Assembly (NCBI GenBank): GCA_008638375.1
Contig: CM018043.1
Coordinates: 39,693,396 to 39,757,395, forward strand
DNA length: 64,000 nt
DNA from: Nyssa sinensis
Taxonomy: Eukaryota; Streptophyta; Magnoliopsida; Cornales; Nyssaceae
Direction: 5' to 3'
Part shown: one piece after another, positions 9,659-20,700 of the stretch
Layout of the letters: every line of letters starts with the position of its first letter
Numbering within the stretch: the first letter of the stretch is position 1
Translations under genes and position numbers: made by a program
The notes under the pieces: model-generated
What the model was told of the DNA's origin: nothing
Databases searched by the model: none
Seen by the model: only the letters and a program-made list of their open reading frames with translations

Positions 9659-10663
9659 CTACTTCAGTCCAATCAGGGCTTGGATCTGAGTGGGATCTGC
9701 TTCGATACCTCTTTGAGAGACGATGTACCCCAAGAATTTTCCCTTCGTAACTCCGAAGGTACATTTCGAGGGGTTGAGCTTCATCTTGTGCTGTCTGAGG
9801 ATATCAAAGGTCTGGGCTAAATGCTGGAGGTGGCTGTCTTTCTGGAGGCTCTTTACCAGCATGTCGTCGATGTATACCTCCATGGTGCTGCCAAGCAGTG
9901 GGCTGAACATCTTGTTCACCAACCGTTGGTAAGTGGCTCCAGCATTCTTTAAACCGAAAGGCATCACTCTGTAGCAATAGAGTCCTCTTTCGGTTATGAA
10001 GGCGGTCTTTTCCTGATCTGGAGGGTACATCTGGATCTGGTTGTATCCAGAGTAGGCGTCCATGAAACTCATAAGCTCATGCCCTGCAGTGGCGTCAACC
10101 AGTTGATCTATTCTCGGTAGTGGGAAGCTGTCCTTGGGACATGCTTTGTTAAGGTCTGTATAGTCAACACAGACTCTCCACTTGCCGTTCTTCTTCTTGA
10201 CGAGCACAGTGTTGGCTAACCACTCGGGATAGAAAACTTCCCGTATCATCCTGGCGTCCAGCAGCCTCTGGACTTCTTCGTTTATAACCCGATGCCGTTC
10301 GGGAGCGATCGGTCTTCTCTTCTGTCTGACCGGGGGGTGGTCTGGATCTACCATTAGTTTGTGAGTTATCAGATTAGGATCTATTCCCTCCATGTCCCTA
10401 GTCTCCCAAGCAAAGATAGAGAGGTTGTTCTTCAGAAACCTGACTATCTTTTCCTGCTCGGCGGGCGTAAGGTCTGGGCCGATGTACAAATAACGCCCCT
10501 CTGCTCCTGAACTGACCAGTATCTTGATGGGCTCGCCAACAGGCTTGGCTCGACTATCACGCCCCCTTGGGCTCAGGGGCTCTTCAACGCCGGATGGGCA
10601 ATCTTCCACCTCGGGAGTGTGAGTGAAAACCGGATCTGCACAGTCCCGAGTGTACTGTAATTG
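9659..10663 (-). CDS. pol: A1 reverse transcriptase segment of pol
   Basis: The segment is in frame with protease and follows the UAG at 10664-10666. Counting from the Met at 10609 (316 aa), the palm motifs are FMDAYSGYNQ with D184 and YIDD at 246-249, plus FPLPRID, so the catalytic aspartates are intact. It copies element RNA into DNA inside virus-like particles. The frame ends in UAG at 9659-9661, where A2 has TCG (Ser) just before the conserved PKTRKE motif. That stop is therefore a mutation that cuts RT from RNase H and integrase in A1. Confidence 0.95.
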   Translation of the reverse strand, partial: QLQYTRDCADPVFTHTPEVEDCPSGVEEPLSPRGRDSRAKPVGEPIKILVSSGAEGRYLYIGPDLTPAEQEKIVRFLKNNLSIFAWETRDMEGIDPNLITHKLMVDPDHPPVRQKRRPIAPERHRVINEEVQRLLDARMIREVFYPEWLANTVLVKKKNGKWRVCVDYTDLNKACPKDSFPLPRIDQLVDATAGHELMSFMDAYSGYNQIQMYPPDQEKTAFITERGLYCYRVMPFGLKNAGATYQRLVNKMFSPLLGSTMEVYIDDMLVKSLQKDSHLQHLAQTFDILRQHKMKLNPSKCTFGVTKGKFLGYIVSQRGIEADPTQIQALIGLK

Positions 10664-10666
10664 CTA
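10658..10666 (-). promoter_or_regulatory. UAG CAA UUA readthrough site between protease and RT (A1)
   Basis: The minus strand reads AAA TAG CAA TTA CAG. UAG followed by CAR-YYA is the established leaky-stop context of tobamovirus replicase; SIRE1, a plant retrotransposon, also uses stop suppression. The frame stays open through the 18 codons to the next Met. A2 has the identical nonamer at 31222-31230. Confidence 0.7.
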
Positions 10667-11305
10667 TTTTGGGGCTGTCTCCTTGAGGGCAATAGCGTGA
10701 CATTCTCGTGAGGTTGGCTGACATCCTCGGACCGAGTGCACGCTTTGATTGTGGACGTACTTCAGACACTGATGAAAGGTCGAAGTGACCGCCCCTATCT
10801 GGTGTAACCAGGGTCTCCCAATGATGACGTTGTATGGAGACTTCATGTTCAACACCATGTACTCTGAGATGGTGGTCTTCTGCCCTTCACCTTCCCCAAT
10901 AGTGGTAGGAAGGTCAACTCTCCCCAGGGGGGTGCTGAGGCTGCCATCAAAAGCTGCCATTACGGCAGTGGTGGGTTTGACGCTGTCCTGGTCTATGCCC
11001 ATCCGCTTAAGCGGTTCATAAAATAGAATGTTGACTGAGCTGCCAGTGTCGACTAGGACTCTTCTAGTTTCGAAGTTGGCGATTCTGAGGGTGATAACAA
11101 GGGCATCACTGTGAGGGCAGTGTACCCCTGCTAGATCTTGCTCGGAGAACTGGATCTCTGGCCCTGGCTTGAGCCTCTTTTCGACGTTAGAGACCTGCAA
11201 GATGTTTGGGGCGGTTCTGGCCTCCCGAGCATATCTTTTTCTTGCCCTGTTGGACATTCCTGTAACAGGGGAGTCAGCATGGAGGACGTAGATAACATGG
11301 TTGTT
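10664..11305 (-). CDS. pro: A1 aspartic protease segment
   Basis: This is in the gag frame, following the UAG at 11306-11308. The first Met is at 11257 (197 aa from there), but A2 shows that protease is normally joined directly to gag. The active site LVDTGSS has D70 counted from that Met. The flap and hydrophobic pocket region includes YNVIIGRPWLHQ near the C-terminal end. It would cleave the Gag-Pol precursor. It ends at the UAG CAA UUA readthrough context, so a Gag-protease product is the expected default. Confidence 0.93.
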   Translation of the reverse strand, partial: NNHVIYVLHADSPVTGMSNRARKRYAREARTAPNILQVSNVEKRLKPGPEIQFSEQDLAGVHCPHSDALVITLRIANFETRRVLVDTGSSVNILFYEPLKRMGIDQDSVKPTTAVMAAFDGSLSTPLGRVDLPTTIGEGEGQKTTISEYMVLNMKSPYNVIIGRPWLHQIGAVTSTFHQCLKYVHNQSVHSVRGCQPTSRECHAIALKETAPK

Positions 11306-13027
11306 CTACCTCTGAGGCTCGTTTCGTCCTTCCCGCTGCTCTTGCCTCTGTTCGGGCCTCTGATCTGGCCGCTGCTGAGGCTTGTCTTCTTGGGGGTTCT
11401 GCCTTCCGTCTTGTTTGACGAACTCCCGAAGACGTCCCTTCTTTATGAGCTGTTCTATCTCATATCGGAGGGTCCTGCAAGTGTTAGTAGTATGCCCATG
11501 ATCTTTATGGAAATTGCAATACTTACTTTGGTCCCGCAGGCTGGGATCTCCTTTGATCGGCTCTGGCCACCTCAGGTTCTCCCGATCTCGGATCTGCCGG
11601 AGTACCTGGTTCGGAGTGGTGTTCAAAGGCGTGAAGTTGGTGAACTCCCTTGGTGCGGAGTTGTACACAGCTCTGGGAGCTGTTTTCTTATCTGGGCTTC
11701 TGACCCTCTTTTTGATGGAGTCTCTTCTGTGATCCTCCTTCTTATGGTCCTCCCGCTTCGGATTATCCCTTTGGGTCTGATCCTTGCCCTTCTGGGCTGA
11801 GCGGTTGGCTTCTTCCAGGTTGATGTATTTTTTGGCCCGATCCATCAATGCTGCCATATCAGCCGGGGGGCTTTTTGTCAAGGAGTCTCTGAAGCCAACT
11901 TGGGCAAGCCCGGCAGTAAGGGCCGCAACAAGGAATTTCGGGCTGCAATCCGTGATTTCAGTGAGCTCGGTGTTGAAGCGGGCAATGTAGGCCCGGAGGG
12001 ATTCCTCCCTAGTCTGCCTAACGTTCAGCAGGAATTCTGGTCCCCTTCTGAGCCTCTTGCTGGTCATAAACCTATCCAAGAACTGTCTACCGAGCTCGTA
12101 AAAGCTGGCAACGGAGTTCGGAGGGAGGTTGTGGAACCACTTCAGAGCCGTTCCCTTCAAGCTGGTGATGAACGTTCGGCACATGAAAGCATCTGAGGCT
12201 CCGTGAAGGGCCATCGTATGCTGGTAATGAGATAGGTGATCTCCTGGATCTCCAGATCCGTCGTAGAGAGTGAATTTGGGCACCACGAACTTTCTAGGCC
12301 TCTCTTCAGACATGATGGCGTGGGTAAACGGAGTGGCTAGTCTTCCGAGCAGCCTGGCCAGTTCGTCCTGCTCTGGAGGGTTCTGAGGTCCTCTTAAGCC
12401 GATTGTCCGGTCCATAGACTCGGCAATCTCTTCTTCCCTTCGCGGGTCTCTGAGTCTGACATCTTGTGTACCCTGCTTGACAGCCTCGGCTTCAGGGTAA
12501 TAGGGTGGAGTGCGCCCTTCGGATGGAGGAGGAATCCGAACCGGTGGGGCTGGCGCTGCATGATAAGGTTCCTGTGGTGCCGGGGGTGCTCCCGAAACCC
12601 TAGGAGTTGGGGCTCGGGTAGTGCTCCGGTAATGTACGTCGGGGACAAAAGCGGATGTTCCCCAGCCAGGGACTGTTGATGGCTGTGGATCTCGGCCAGC
12701 GTGAGCAACGCCTGAGGGGTGCCCAGGCTGGTTAGCGGGGGCCTGCCCACGAAGTTCTTCATTCCCCGTGGCAACCGGGGGTTGTGTTCCTGCAACGAAG
12801 TTGACCGACGGGCTAGGAGAAGCCGCCGCTTGGTTCTGCGTGAGCGTTGCCAGCGTTCTAGTAATGGCTAGCAACTGCTCCTGCACCAGTTCATTGTGTC
12901 GTTTTATTGCTTCGATCTCTTGTCGCATAGGGTTGGCCGCTGGTCCTCTGGTGCGTGGAGCAGACGGCTGACGCTGAGCGTTTTGCGAACTCTGAGTATT
13001 CTGTCGGGGTCGGAGATTTGGTGCCAT
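11306..13027 (-). CDS. gag: A1 Gag
   Basis: The 573-aa Gag starts at the ATG at 13025-13027, the first ATG after the primer site. An N-terminal proline- and glutamine-rich segment is followed by the capsid-type gag domain (about 245-375, with ALKWFHNLP and FLDRFMTSKRL). A basic linker (410-450) and a zinc-knuckle-like C504-x2-H-x4-H-x5-C517 complete it, with a PQR-rich tail after that. It forms the particle and packages RNA. The frame ends in UAG at 11306-11308 where A2 has CAG (Gln), so this stop is probably a C-to-T mutation rather than an original boundary. Confidence 0.95.
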   Translation of the reverse strand: MAPNLRPRQNTQSSQNAQRQPSAPRTRGPAANPMRQEIEAIKRHNELVQEQLLAITRTLATLTQNQAAASPSPSVNFVAGTQPPVATGNEELRGQAPANQPGHPSGVAHAGRDPQPSTVPGWGTSAFVPDVHYRSTTRAPTPRVSGAPPAPQEPYHAAPAPPVRIPPPSEGRTPPYYPEAEAVKQGTQDVRLRDPRREEEIAESMDRTIGLRGPQNPPEQDELARLLGRLATPFTHAIMSEERPRKFVVPKFTLYDGSGDPGDHLSHYQHTMALHGASDAFMCRTFITSLKGTALKWFHNLPPNSVASFYELGRQFLDRFMTSKRLRRGPEFLLNVRQTREESLRAYIARFNTELTEITDCSPKFLVAALTAGLAQVGFRDSLTKSPPADMAALMDRAKKYINLEEANRSAQKGKDQTQRDNPKREDHKKEDHRRDSIKKRVRSPDKKTAPRAVYNSAPREFTNFTPLNTTPNQVLRQIRDRENLRWPEPIKGDPSLRDQSKYCNFHKDHGHTTNTCRTLRYEIEQLIKKGRLREFVKQDGRQNPQEDKPQQRPDQRPEQRQEQREGRNEPQR

Positions 13028-13083
13028 GGTTTTCCGGTGGGGAAAAAGATGAGTTTACGAATAAAGCACGTAGAGATTAGTCG

Positions 13084-13102
13084 TTTCCCACATACGGCGC
13101 CA
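13084..13102 (-). other. A1 primer binding site
   Basis: TGGCGCCGTATGTGGGAAA starts three bases (GTT) after the 5' LTR on the minus strand. It matches the TGGCGCCG-type sites of plant Ty3/gypsy elements. A2 has TGGCGCCGTCTGTGGGAA. I have not assigned the tRNA. Confidence 0.8.
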
Positions 13103-13105
13103 AAC

Positions 13106-13732
13106 TGATGCTGCACTTTTTGACTCGCAACACGTGAGGGCTCCGTGACCTGTAGAACACTCAGAAAGATGATCAGAGGACCACCGGATTGGCTCCGGCG
13201 GTAGCCGCTCCGATGCTTAAGTGAGTAAGGGAATTGAAAGACTGTATTGAAAGTCAAAGAATGAGCCTGAATTCAATAGCGTACCTCTAGGGTTTAATAT
13301 ATAGGCCGAAGCTTTCCTAAGTTGATTAGGATTCGACGCCATGAATATAGGGATATGATCATCGGAGATTGCAGTTACCTTGTGGGCATTGAGTCGTAGA
13401 TGGAGATAATCATAAATGGTAGTTTCCGTATTGGAGACTGCTTCCTTATCCTCTGCCCGGAATCCGCTAAGGCGGAGATAATCATAAATGGTTGTTTCCG
13501 TATTGGAGACTGTTTCCCTATTCTTTGCTCGGAATCCGCTAAGGCGGTGACGAGATCTGAAGCTCTGGTCTGGACCCTGTGATCAGTTCTGGATATATTT
13601 GTTTGGTCACTTCCGACCTTATGTGATGATCTGGATGTCATTGGCTGAGCGAGAATCATGCTAGCTGAACATAAATCGGACTGTGGTCATACGTGTCAAG
13701 TGTTGATTGGCCTGTCTTTTTATGGTATATCA
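13106..13732 (-). repeat. A1 5' LTR
   Basis: The 627-bp LTR is identical to 2040-2666 by eye except at one site near 13564. It is followed on its outer side by the TSD ACATA. It carries the same TATA motif and 72-bp duplication. Confidence 0.96.
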
Positions 13733-13737
13733 ACATA

Positions 13738-14379
13738 TATTGCTCTCCCTCTTTGTTTCAACGCTACACAAACACACACACATATACATATCCCTCTCTA
13801 TTTTTCTACAGACCGAGAGAGACGACACTCTTGCGAACTAGCGATGACGCCTCGGTTTGAGGCTGAGAGAGGAGAGGAGACCGCTGGACAATCACAAAGC
13901 AGAAGCTTTATTCTGGTTGGGGATTCACTGTGCGACGATCGGAGCTCCCCCCTTCACCATCACACACACGCACATATTTACTCCTCTCCACTACTTCTGC
14001 GTATTGTCCCCTTTTGCACCGACTTTCTTTCCCTCTCTCTATTTTTCTACCGTTATCTAGGAGCTTTAGGCTTCTTCTTGCTTTCTCCTACTTTGATATA
14101 TATATATATATTTATATAATATATATATATATATATTACATATGTTTTTATATATAACGTAGCTGGTAGAGCAGCCCATTTCTAGAAATTTCCTACTTTA
14201 TATGAGTTGAGGTTAGTGGGCCAATGAGTACGGACTGGTTGAGACCAGTTCTGGTGTTGGTCTTGTTGGATATGGGCTGGTCTGAAAATGCTTAATGGGT
14301 CAAACAGGAAGGATTCAAACAATGGCTTGGGTCAAATGATGATGGTTGGAAACTCCCCTTGATTGTTCTGGCAGCTTCA

Positions 14380-14427
<48 letters not shown>

Positions 14428-14807
14428 TATATAGGTATCTCTCTCTATATATATATTACCGTCTTTATAAATTTTATTTCATAAAATATTAATTTATAAA
14501 ATGCCAACAAATTTGGCTTAGAGTTGAGATTCGGCATTATTATTATTTATTTTACCAATATCGAGTGCCCGTTCATATTTTATATTATTTTTATAATTAA
14601 TTATTCATATTGGCCCCGTATCGTACATTTTGGCACCAGTTGACCGGGTCATTTATTCCCCGAGCCTATATTATTTTGATATCTTAAGGTATTAAATCCC
14701 GTTATGGCTTACCATATTTTAAGCTATTTCGAATTATAAATGTCACAGAACTTATTTCATGAGGTCGGTGTGCAGTCTAGGTCACGTCGGATTTTTGGGA
14801 TATTACA
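13738..14807 (-). mobile_element. C-like LTR, minus orientation, right segment
   Basis: This continues 1322-2034 after the A1 insertion. Its right edge reads GGATTTTTGGGATATTACA, the reverse complement of a TGTAATATCCC start. Around 14690-14755 it matches reverse-complemented family C sequence (AAGTTCTGTGAC, AGCCATAACG). AT and CA microsatellites occur at 14095-14135 and 14385-14430. No gene seen. Confidence 0.65.
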
Positions 14808-15599
14808 AGAAATGTCTTTCCTTTTTTGTACTAATTTCAATGTGTATGGTGGATGGCTTTGCTTTTGTATCATGTTTATTTTTATACCAAATACTATGTA
14901 ATAAATTGTGTTTAGAAGTACCTATTGATTGCAATGTGTATCAGTCTTTTCATATAGTATTTAATCAAAATTTTCATCTAAACACTATGATCTTGGCACA
15001 TTACTAAACTTTTTATTACTACTATGCTCTTGGCACACTTCCTATGATTTTCGCACACACTATCTTAGCACATATAATTGGAGAACCATTCACAAACAAC
15101 CAATAAGTTTTACAAAAGGGTTTATATCATTTCACATTCAACTATGATTCTTTAACATCAAGTTGTCCCATGTAACTTGCAAATACAAGTGCACAAAAAA
15201 CTAACCCATGTAAGTTTCATATACAAGTGCACAAAAACAACCCATTAGTTACATTCTAATTGTTTTTCAAACATTAAAAAATTAATGAAGTTAAAAGTCA
15301 CTGCCACTCCTACTTTGAGTATTTGCTTCTTGAAAGGACACCAATCCCTTTTGGTCCACTAGAACTCCATTGAAATAATTTCTAATAATGGGCATCCCCC
15401 TAGGCTCTAGTGTAGCAACTCTAGTAGGTCTAATAGTTCCAAAAAGTGTAGTAGCTCCAATAGATCCAATAGCTCCAGTAATACCACTATTTGAGATATT
15501 TCCGGTATTTGTTGCCCCATGAGCCTGAAAATGATAAAATAAGCCATTACAATAAGTCCTTAGAGCTTAACAAATGTAAAATGGGTAGCACCAAATTAT
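14808..15599. other. AT-rich stretch without recognisable gene
   Basis: About 800 bp of AT-rich sequence lies between an LTR end and the MULE transposase remnant. It may be the 3' flank of the MULE. A short imperfect repeat (AGCTCCAATAG-like, about 15435-15480) is visible. I found no terminal inverted repeat by eye. Confidence 0.4.
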
Positions 15600-16890
15600 T
15601 TACCATAATAGTTCCACTTTTTTTTTTTGAGAAGGTGCCCCTATCTTTTTTGATTTCACAGAACCTTTGCAAGTTCGACTATTGTGACCATATTGGTGGC
15701 AATCACCACACCTTAAGGACTGATGCCTCCTTCTAACATGATTCTCCTCATAAAGTTGCTTCCTTCTCATTTTCTTTGGCCTACCTGGTGGCCTTCTCAA
15801 TGGAGATGGAGAAATAGGGTCTAAATCAAGTGTTACCCACTTACTACTATCTGAGATAGGATGAACAATAGGGATATAGCCTCTAAGACATGTTTCCTTA
15901 TAGTAATAAGGATCAAAAAAATTTTTAGCATTATCTTTGTGTAAGAGAATGGCTGCGACAGTATGAGCACATGGCACCTCAGTTATATCCCATCTTCTAC
16001 AGTTCCATGTTTTGTCCATCAAATTTACAACAAGTTATTTTCCAAAGCATTCAACCTCATATTCTCCATTCCCTGCCCATATTGCTTGACGGTGCCATGC
16101 TTTGGTCTTTACTTCCTCTAATCTTGCTTAAATTGTTAAACGTAAGAAACCAAAATGCTTGCTTATTTTATCCCTCTCCTTTTGAAACCTCTTCATCAAT
16201 TTCTTCCTTATCATCTTTATCATTGTGATCATTGGTTTTTCACGTACATCCAAGATAAACTTGTTAAAAGATTCTAAGGGATTGTTCAATAACATGTCAC
16301 TTCTGGATGGTGACTGAAAACAGACTTGCAACATAAGGTAGGATGTATGCCCCTCAGGTACTGGTATGCATTTTGCATCAATCCTTCTTATTCCTATCAT
16401 AGCCTTTTCAAAGTCATGCACAATGTAAGCTGAAGTTGTAGCCCACATCAAATCTTCAAAGCCTTTCCTTTAAGTCATTTTTCTTTAAAATTTTAGCACA
16501 TGTACCTTAAACAAAATTTGTGGTTTACTCTAGGCATTAGATTTTGAAAAATCTCTACCAAACCCTACCATGTCACGTATAATGTAGTCAATATGTAAAA
16601 TGTAAAATTTAATAACAATAATATTTAAAATGTAAATTTACCTTTTGTCTATTAGAAATGAAGGTCCATCCTCACTTAGTCCCAGTTCCAATTGATTCAA
16701 CTAAGTCAGTTAAGAACCATGACCAAGAACTCTAGGTCTCAGCCTTTACCACTACAACAACTATAGAGTAGATGTTCTCATTTCCATCTTTGATCACAAC
16801 ATGTAACATTTGACCACCATATGGACCTTTGAGGTGACATTCATTTAATCTTATAATAGGTTGACAACCTATAATAAAATCTTCTTTTAC
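15600..16890 (-). pseudogene. Mutator-like (MuDR/MULE) transposase remnant
   Basis: Three blocks on the minus strand belong to one decayed MULE transposase. At about 16890-16690 the catalytic core remains as CHLKGPYGGQ and SSWSWFL. At 16451-16128 the ORF has NNPLESFNKFILDVREKP followed by a basic helix. At 16022-15600 there is a SWIM zinc finger (C-R-R-W ... P-C-A-H), a basic PPGRPKK segment and a zinc knuckle (C-G-D-C ... G-H ... C). The order matches the family. Blocks are separated by stops and frame changes, and the Asp expected before ECHLKG appears replaced. FAR1-like host genes share these domains, but the decay favours a dead transposon. Confidence 0.85.
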
Positions 16891-17130
16891 AACATTAAAA
16901 CAAACAAATAATCTCTGAAAAATTAGAGGATATACTATTACTACTTAGCTATTATACATTGTTTCTTGAAACCCCATGTGTCAAAAACAAAAACAAAAAA
17001 CAAATCAGATTCATTTAGAATACAACTTATAGGTTCATTTCTTTTTTGTTCACTAAACAGTTCAGCCCTGTTTGAAGCCCTATATCTCTAAACTCATATC
17101 ACCTAATATCTTGAGATTTTTAAGGTAACT
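16891..17130 (-). other. Flank left of family C solo LTR
   Basis: AT-rich sequence with no gene. The part at 17060-17120 resembles 24350-24420 on the other side of the C insertion (GTTCA-CCTGTTT, CTCTATATCTC), so it is probably part of the chromovirus LTR that C entered. Confidence 0.4.
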
Positions 17131-17738
17131 TGTAATACCCCAAAAAATTCGATAGGAACCGGACTATACTTTGATCTAAGAAATATTAAGTTCTGTGACG
17201 TTACAGATTTGAAATATTCCAAATATAGGAAGCCATAACGTGATTTAATACTCTCAGATATAAAAAAAAATAATATAGGCTCGAGGAATTGACGACTCGG
17301 TCAACCGAGTGTCGAGGTTGATAAATAGGACCGAATCAAAGAATTAATTATGAAAATTATGTGGAAATAAACAAGACCTTAGCAGGGACCCAATGTTGGC
17401 AAAATAATTCCCGCCTTTATCGGCATATTATGATTTAATATTCTATGGAATAAAATATTAAATGATATAGCAAAATAATTGTGTGGATAATATAAATATA
17501 AAATGAATTATTAATGAAGCCCAAAATCAGTAAAATATATATAATAATGATATCAAGCCCCGGTTGTATACCAAATTGGTTGGCATTCTATAATTTAATA
17601 TTTTGGAATGAGAATAGTATATAGAAAATATATAGAAATTATATTTTATATAATTTTAATAAGATAATAGAAGACACTAACTCAACGGAATATATATAGA
17701 TATAAGATATATTTTAAAATAGTAAAGGAGCCTAAGTA

Positions 17739-17785
<47 letters not shown>

Positions 17786-20700
17786 AAAGCAAAAGCTAGA
17801 AGAAGCTTCTTGAAGAAGTTGGAGGAAGCTGAAGAAAAGTAAAGAAGAGAAAAGAAAAGAGAGAGTAGTCGGTGATCGTGGGAGAGAGGCGACATAGGAA
17901 GAAGCTTGAAGCTTCTAGAGCAGGGAGAGAAAGTCGGTGGGCAGGTCGGTGTGTATGTATTTCATTTGTGTATGTGTGTGAAGCGTGGGGGCGATGCAGG
18001 TTGGGGTATTGAAATCCCCTGTTCTGATAAAAGGCGGATGGGTTTCGCGATGGTCGACAGAGGATGATGGCATGGTTGTATGGACATGGATGGAGCTGAA
18101 CTTAGGATTGAAATTGAGTAGCAATCAGAGTTGCTGATTTGGGGAAATTGATGGAAATGGAAGTGCGGACTGAAGCAGTTCGCTGCAAGGGGCAGAATCG
18201 CGTTGGGCGTTTGATCGTTGAATGTATGGCTGCTGCTACGGGAGTTGCTTTAATAGTAGGTGAACAAGTTTTGACTCCATCTCTTCTCTTCTGATTTGGT
18301 TGCTAAGAGAACTGAAGGAGTGATGGATATGGGGCAATGCAGCAAGAGGTATACGTGTGTGTTTTTGTGTAGCGATGCAGCAGAAGGACATGGGTATATA
18401 TCTGTGTGTGTGTAACGGTGCAGAGACGTGTGTGGGTAGTGGTGTAAGAGAGATGGAAGCTCTATGATGGGCGTTTTGCTGACCAAGCTGGTTGATTTAA
18501 GCATTAAAAACTGTAAATACACAAATCAATTTGGAGCGCAAGAATCAGCCCGTGGCCGCTAGTGTTTGAAGCAGAATAGGAGCTGTGTGGCGGCAGCTTC
18601 AGCTTCCTGATTTTCTTCCTCTCTAACGACCCACCGAATCCGGAAGCAGGTATGAAATCTTCTGCTCTGAAATTACAATCTCTAAAGGAATTATGTTTTA
18701 ACCATAACAGTGTGTGCGGCTGTTGGGGAAAACTAAAATGTGCAATTATCTAACCTTTCAACTATAGAGAGCCTCTTGCTGTTGTAAAGTGATACTTTGA
18801 CTGCTTCTGTTTTATTTACCACATTATTCATGGTATAAAAGTATGATTTAACACTATTGCTGGAAGTGTGGTTTCTATATTGTCACCTGGGATTTCAATA
18901 GGCAATATTTACCATCTAAATTAATTTGGTTGGTTATCAGTGCTAATATGAACCTCAGTTGTTCCCAGATAACCCTTAAACTAGTAAATAAGTAAAGTAT
19001 ACTATTATTAACTAATGTCTGTATTTACTGGCATAGGGTTCCCGGATTTAAATTCAACTAAAAGAGAGAGAGGATGTTCGGGTTTGGGATTCCTTAATTT
19101 CCTGCAGCACTACCGTATATCAGGCCATGCTTGTGGACTGAATTAGAAATCTTGAAGGGCCAACATCAGTGCATTTGTGCAACAACTCTTGAGGAGTATA
19201 GGAAATATGTGGAGAAGAAAAGAGCAGCAGAGCTGCTGTCCAATGATGGAGGTTGGGGAAACCTGTAACTATTGGATGTTGTGATTTCTGTGATGAATTA
19301 GAGGAAGGGAAAGTTCTTCAATAGCTGATGGATGGAATGATAAAGGGCAGAATCTGTCAGGATCATCATCTGCTTGGGGGATAAGGACTGAAGAAGAGAG
19401 AGATCAGTAACTGGAATTCTGATTCTAGGGTTGCCAAATGAATCCAATGGTACCGACATCAGGATGATGATTATTGAGGATATGCGTGGAAGTGCCTAAC
19501 ACATCTGGAGGATATCGGTGAATAGAGATAAGCATAGTAAACTGTGAGTAACTTGGACTCTTGACTTGGCGTATATTTTCTGTATTACTTAAACTTGTAT
19601 ACTGAACTTGTCACTACCCGAAACCCACCCTATGCGGATCTCGTGTCGCGGGGCCGACCCGAAGGCTGTCCCTACTTTTTCCGTTCTTGTATCATAGTAC
19701 TAATATGCAATGTACTAAAAATTTTAAACAATGAACAGCGGAAGTCTTTATCAATTACAGTAATCCAGTGGAAGTCTTTTAAATAAATTGAACAGCGAAA
19801 GTCTATTAAATACATGACATAGTTCTACATAAAACAAAATGAGAACTAAACGTAACCAGCACCCGGGGGTGGTGAATACATGGGAGAACTAACATAGACT
19901 GATATAATACTTCAAAAAGTACCCCTACGCTATCAGACTCCTACTGGGGTCTCGCAGCGTCATCACCTGAAATGGGGGTAAATGGGGTGGAATGAGCTAC
20001 AAAGCTCAGTAAGTAAAACAGATCTTCAACACTGGTATCGATGATCATTAAATCCATGAATAAGATAATGATAGCCAATCATAAGGAAGGAGATGCTGTG
20101 ATAGCCAATGAACATAATTGCCACGAGGGCCAATGGAAACAATTGCCACGAGGGCCAATGAATAGTAATCATAATACACAATCAGAAGTAATAGTGTAAA
20201 ATGAAAATATAACAGCAATGAAGTACTGCCACAATGAACCGATCACAATCAAATCAATCAATGCAAGTCCTTCAAGACTTGAAGAATCATAAGGAATAGT
20301 GCCATTCAACAATCAAGTTCTGTCAATCATAAGAGATGCTTTTATTCTATTTTAGGGCTCGGCAGACCCTCGATCTTTTGGGGCCTGGCATACCCCCCAG
20401 TCAATTCCAGTAATTTGCCATTTGTCCGTTCACGGACTTGACCCGTAGGTCCCATTCAATCAGATAGCATCAGATGGGTGTTGTGACTGAGCACAACTCC
20501 CGTGTTCATAAACATGTCATGATCATAAGTAATTCCATAGAATATAAAAATGGAATATCATTCATTCAATGAGGATACAATAGTAGGCCTTTCAAGGCAT
20601 GGTTCAACATGATAACAATGATATAACAGTCAATCAATGTCCACAAGATAGAACAATATCACATTGTGGATAGCAATAACATGTGTGCTTTCAAAGCACA

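Larger units (their letters stand above)
2040..13732 (-). mobile_element. A1: complete Tat-lineage Ty3/gypsy retrotransposon
   Basis: This 11.7 kb element lies on the minus strand between a perfect 5-bp target duplication ACATA (2035-2039 and 13733-13737). It has two 627-bp LTRs with TG...CA ends, a primer binding site at 13084-13102 and a polypurine tract at 2667-2681. Its order is gag, protease, RT, RNase H, second RNase H, integrase. The second RNase H and an antisense gene between integrase and 3' LTR are hallmarks of the Tat lineage. The gag-pol frame is continuous over 5706 nt but has three in-frame UAG codons. The LTRs differ at one visible site, so insertion is very recent. Confidence 0.97.

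Noticed and set aside
12394..12795. 133-aa and other ORFs overlapping A1 gag in other frames
   Set aside because: Shadows of gag, with no independent start context or conservation.
14155..14200. tRNA A-box-like TAGCTGGTAGAGCAG
   Set aside because: No T arm or acceptor pairing follows.
15600..16451. Host FAR1/MuDR-derived gene
   Set aside because: Blocks are in different frames with stops between, and a catalytic position looks lost; more likely a dead MULE.
19595..19786. Short ORFs containing RNPPYADLVSRGRPEG (also at 60142-60399)
   Set aside because: This is the conserved family B LTR end read as protein.
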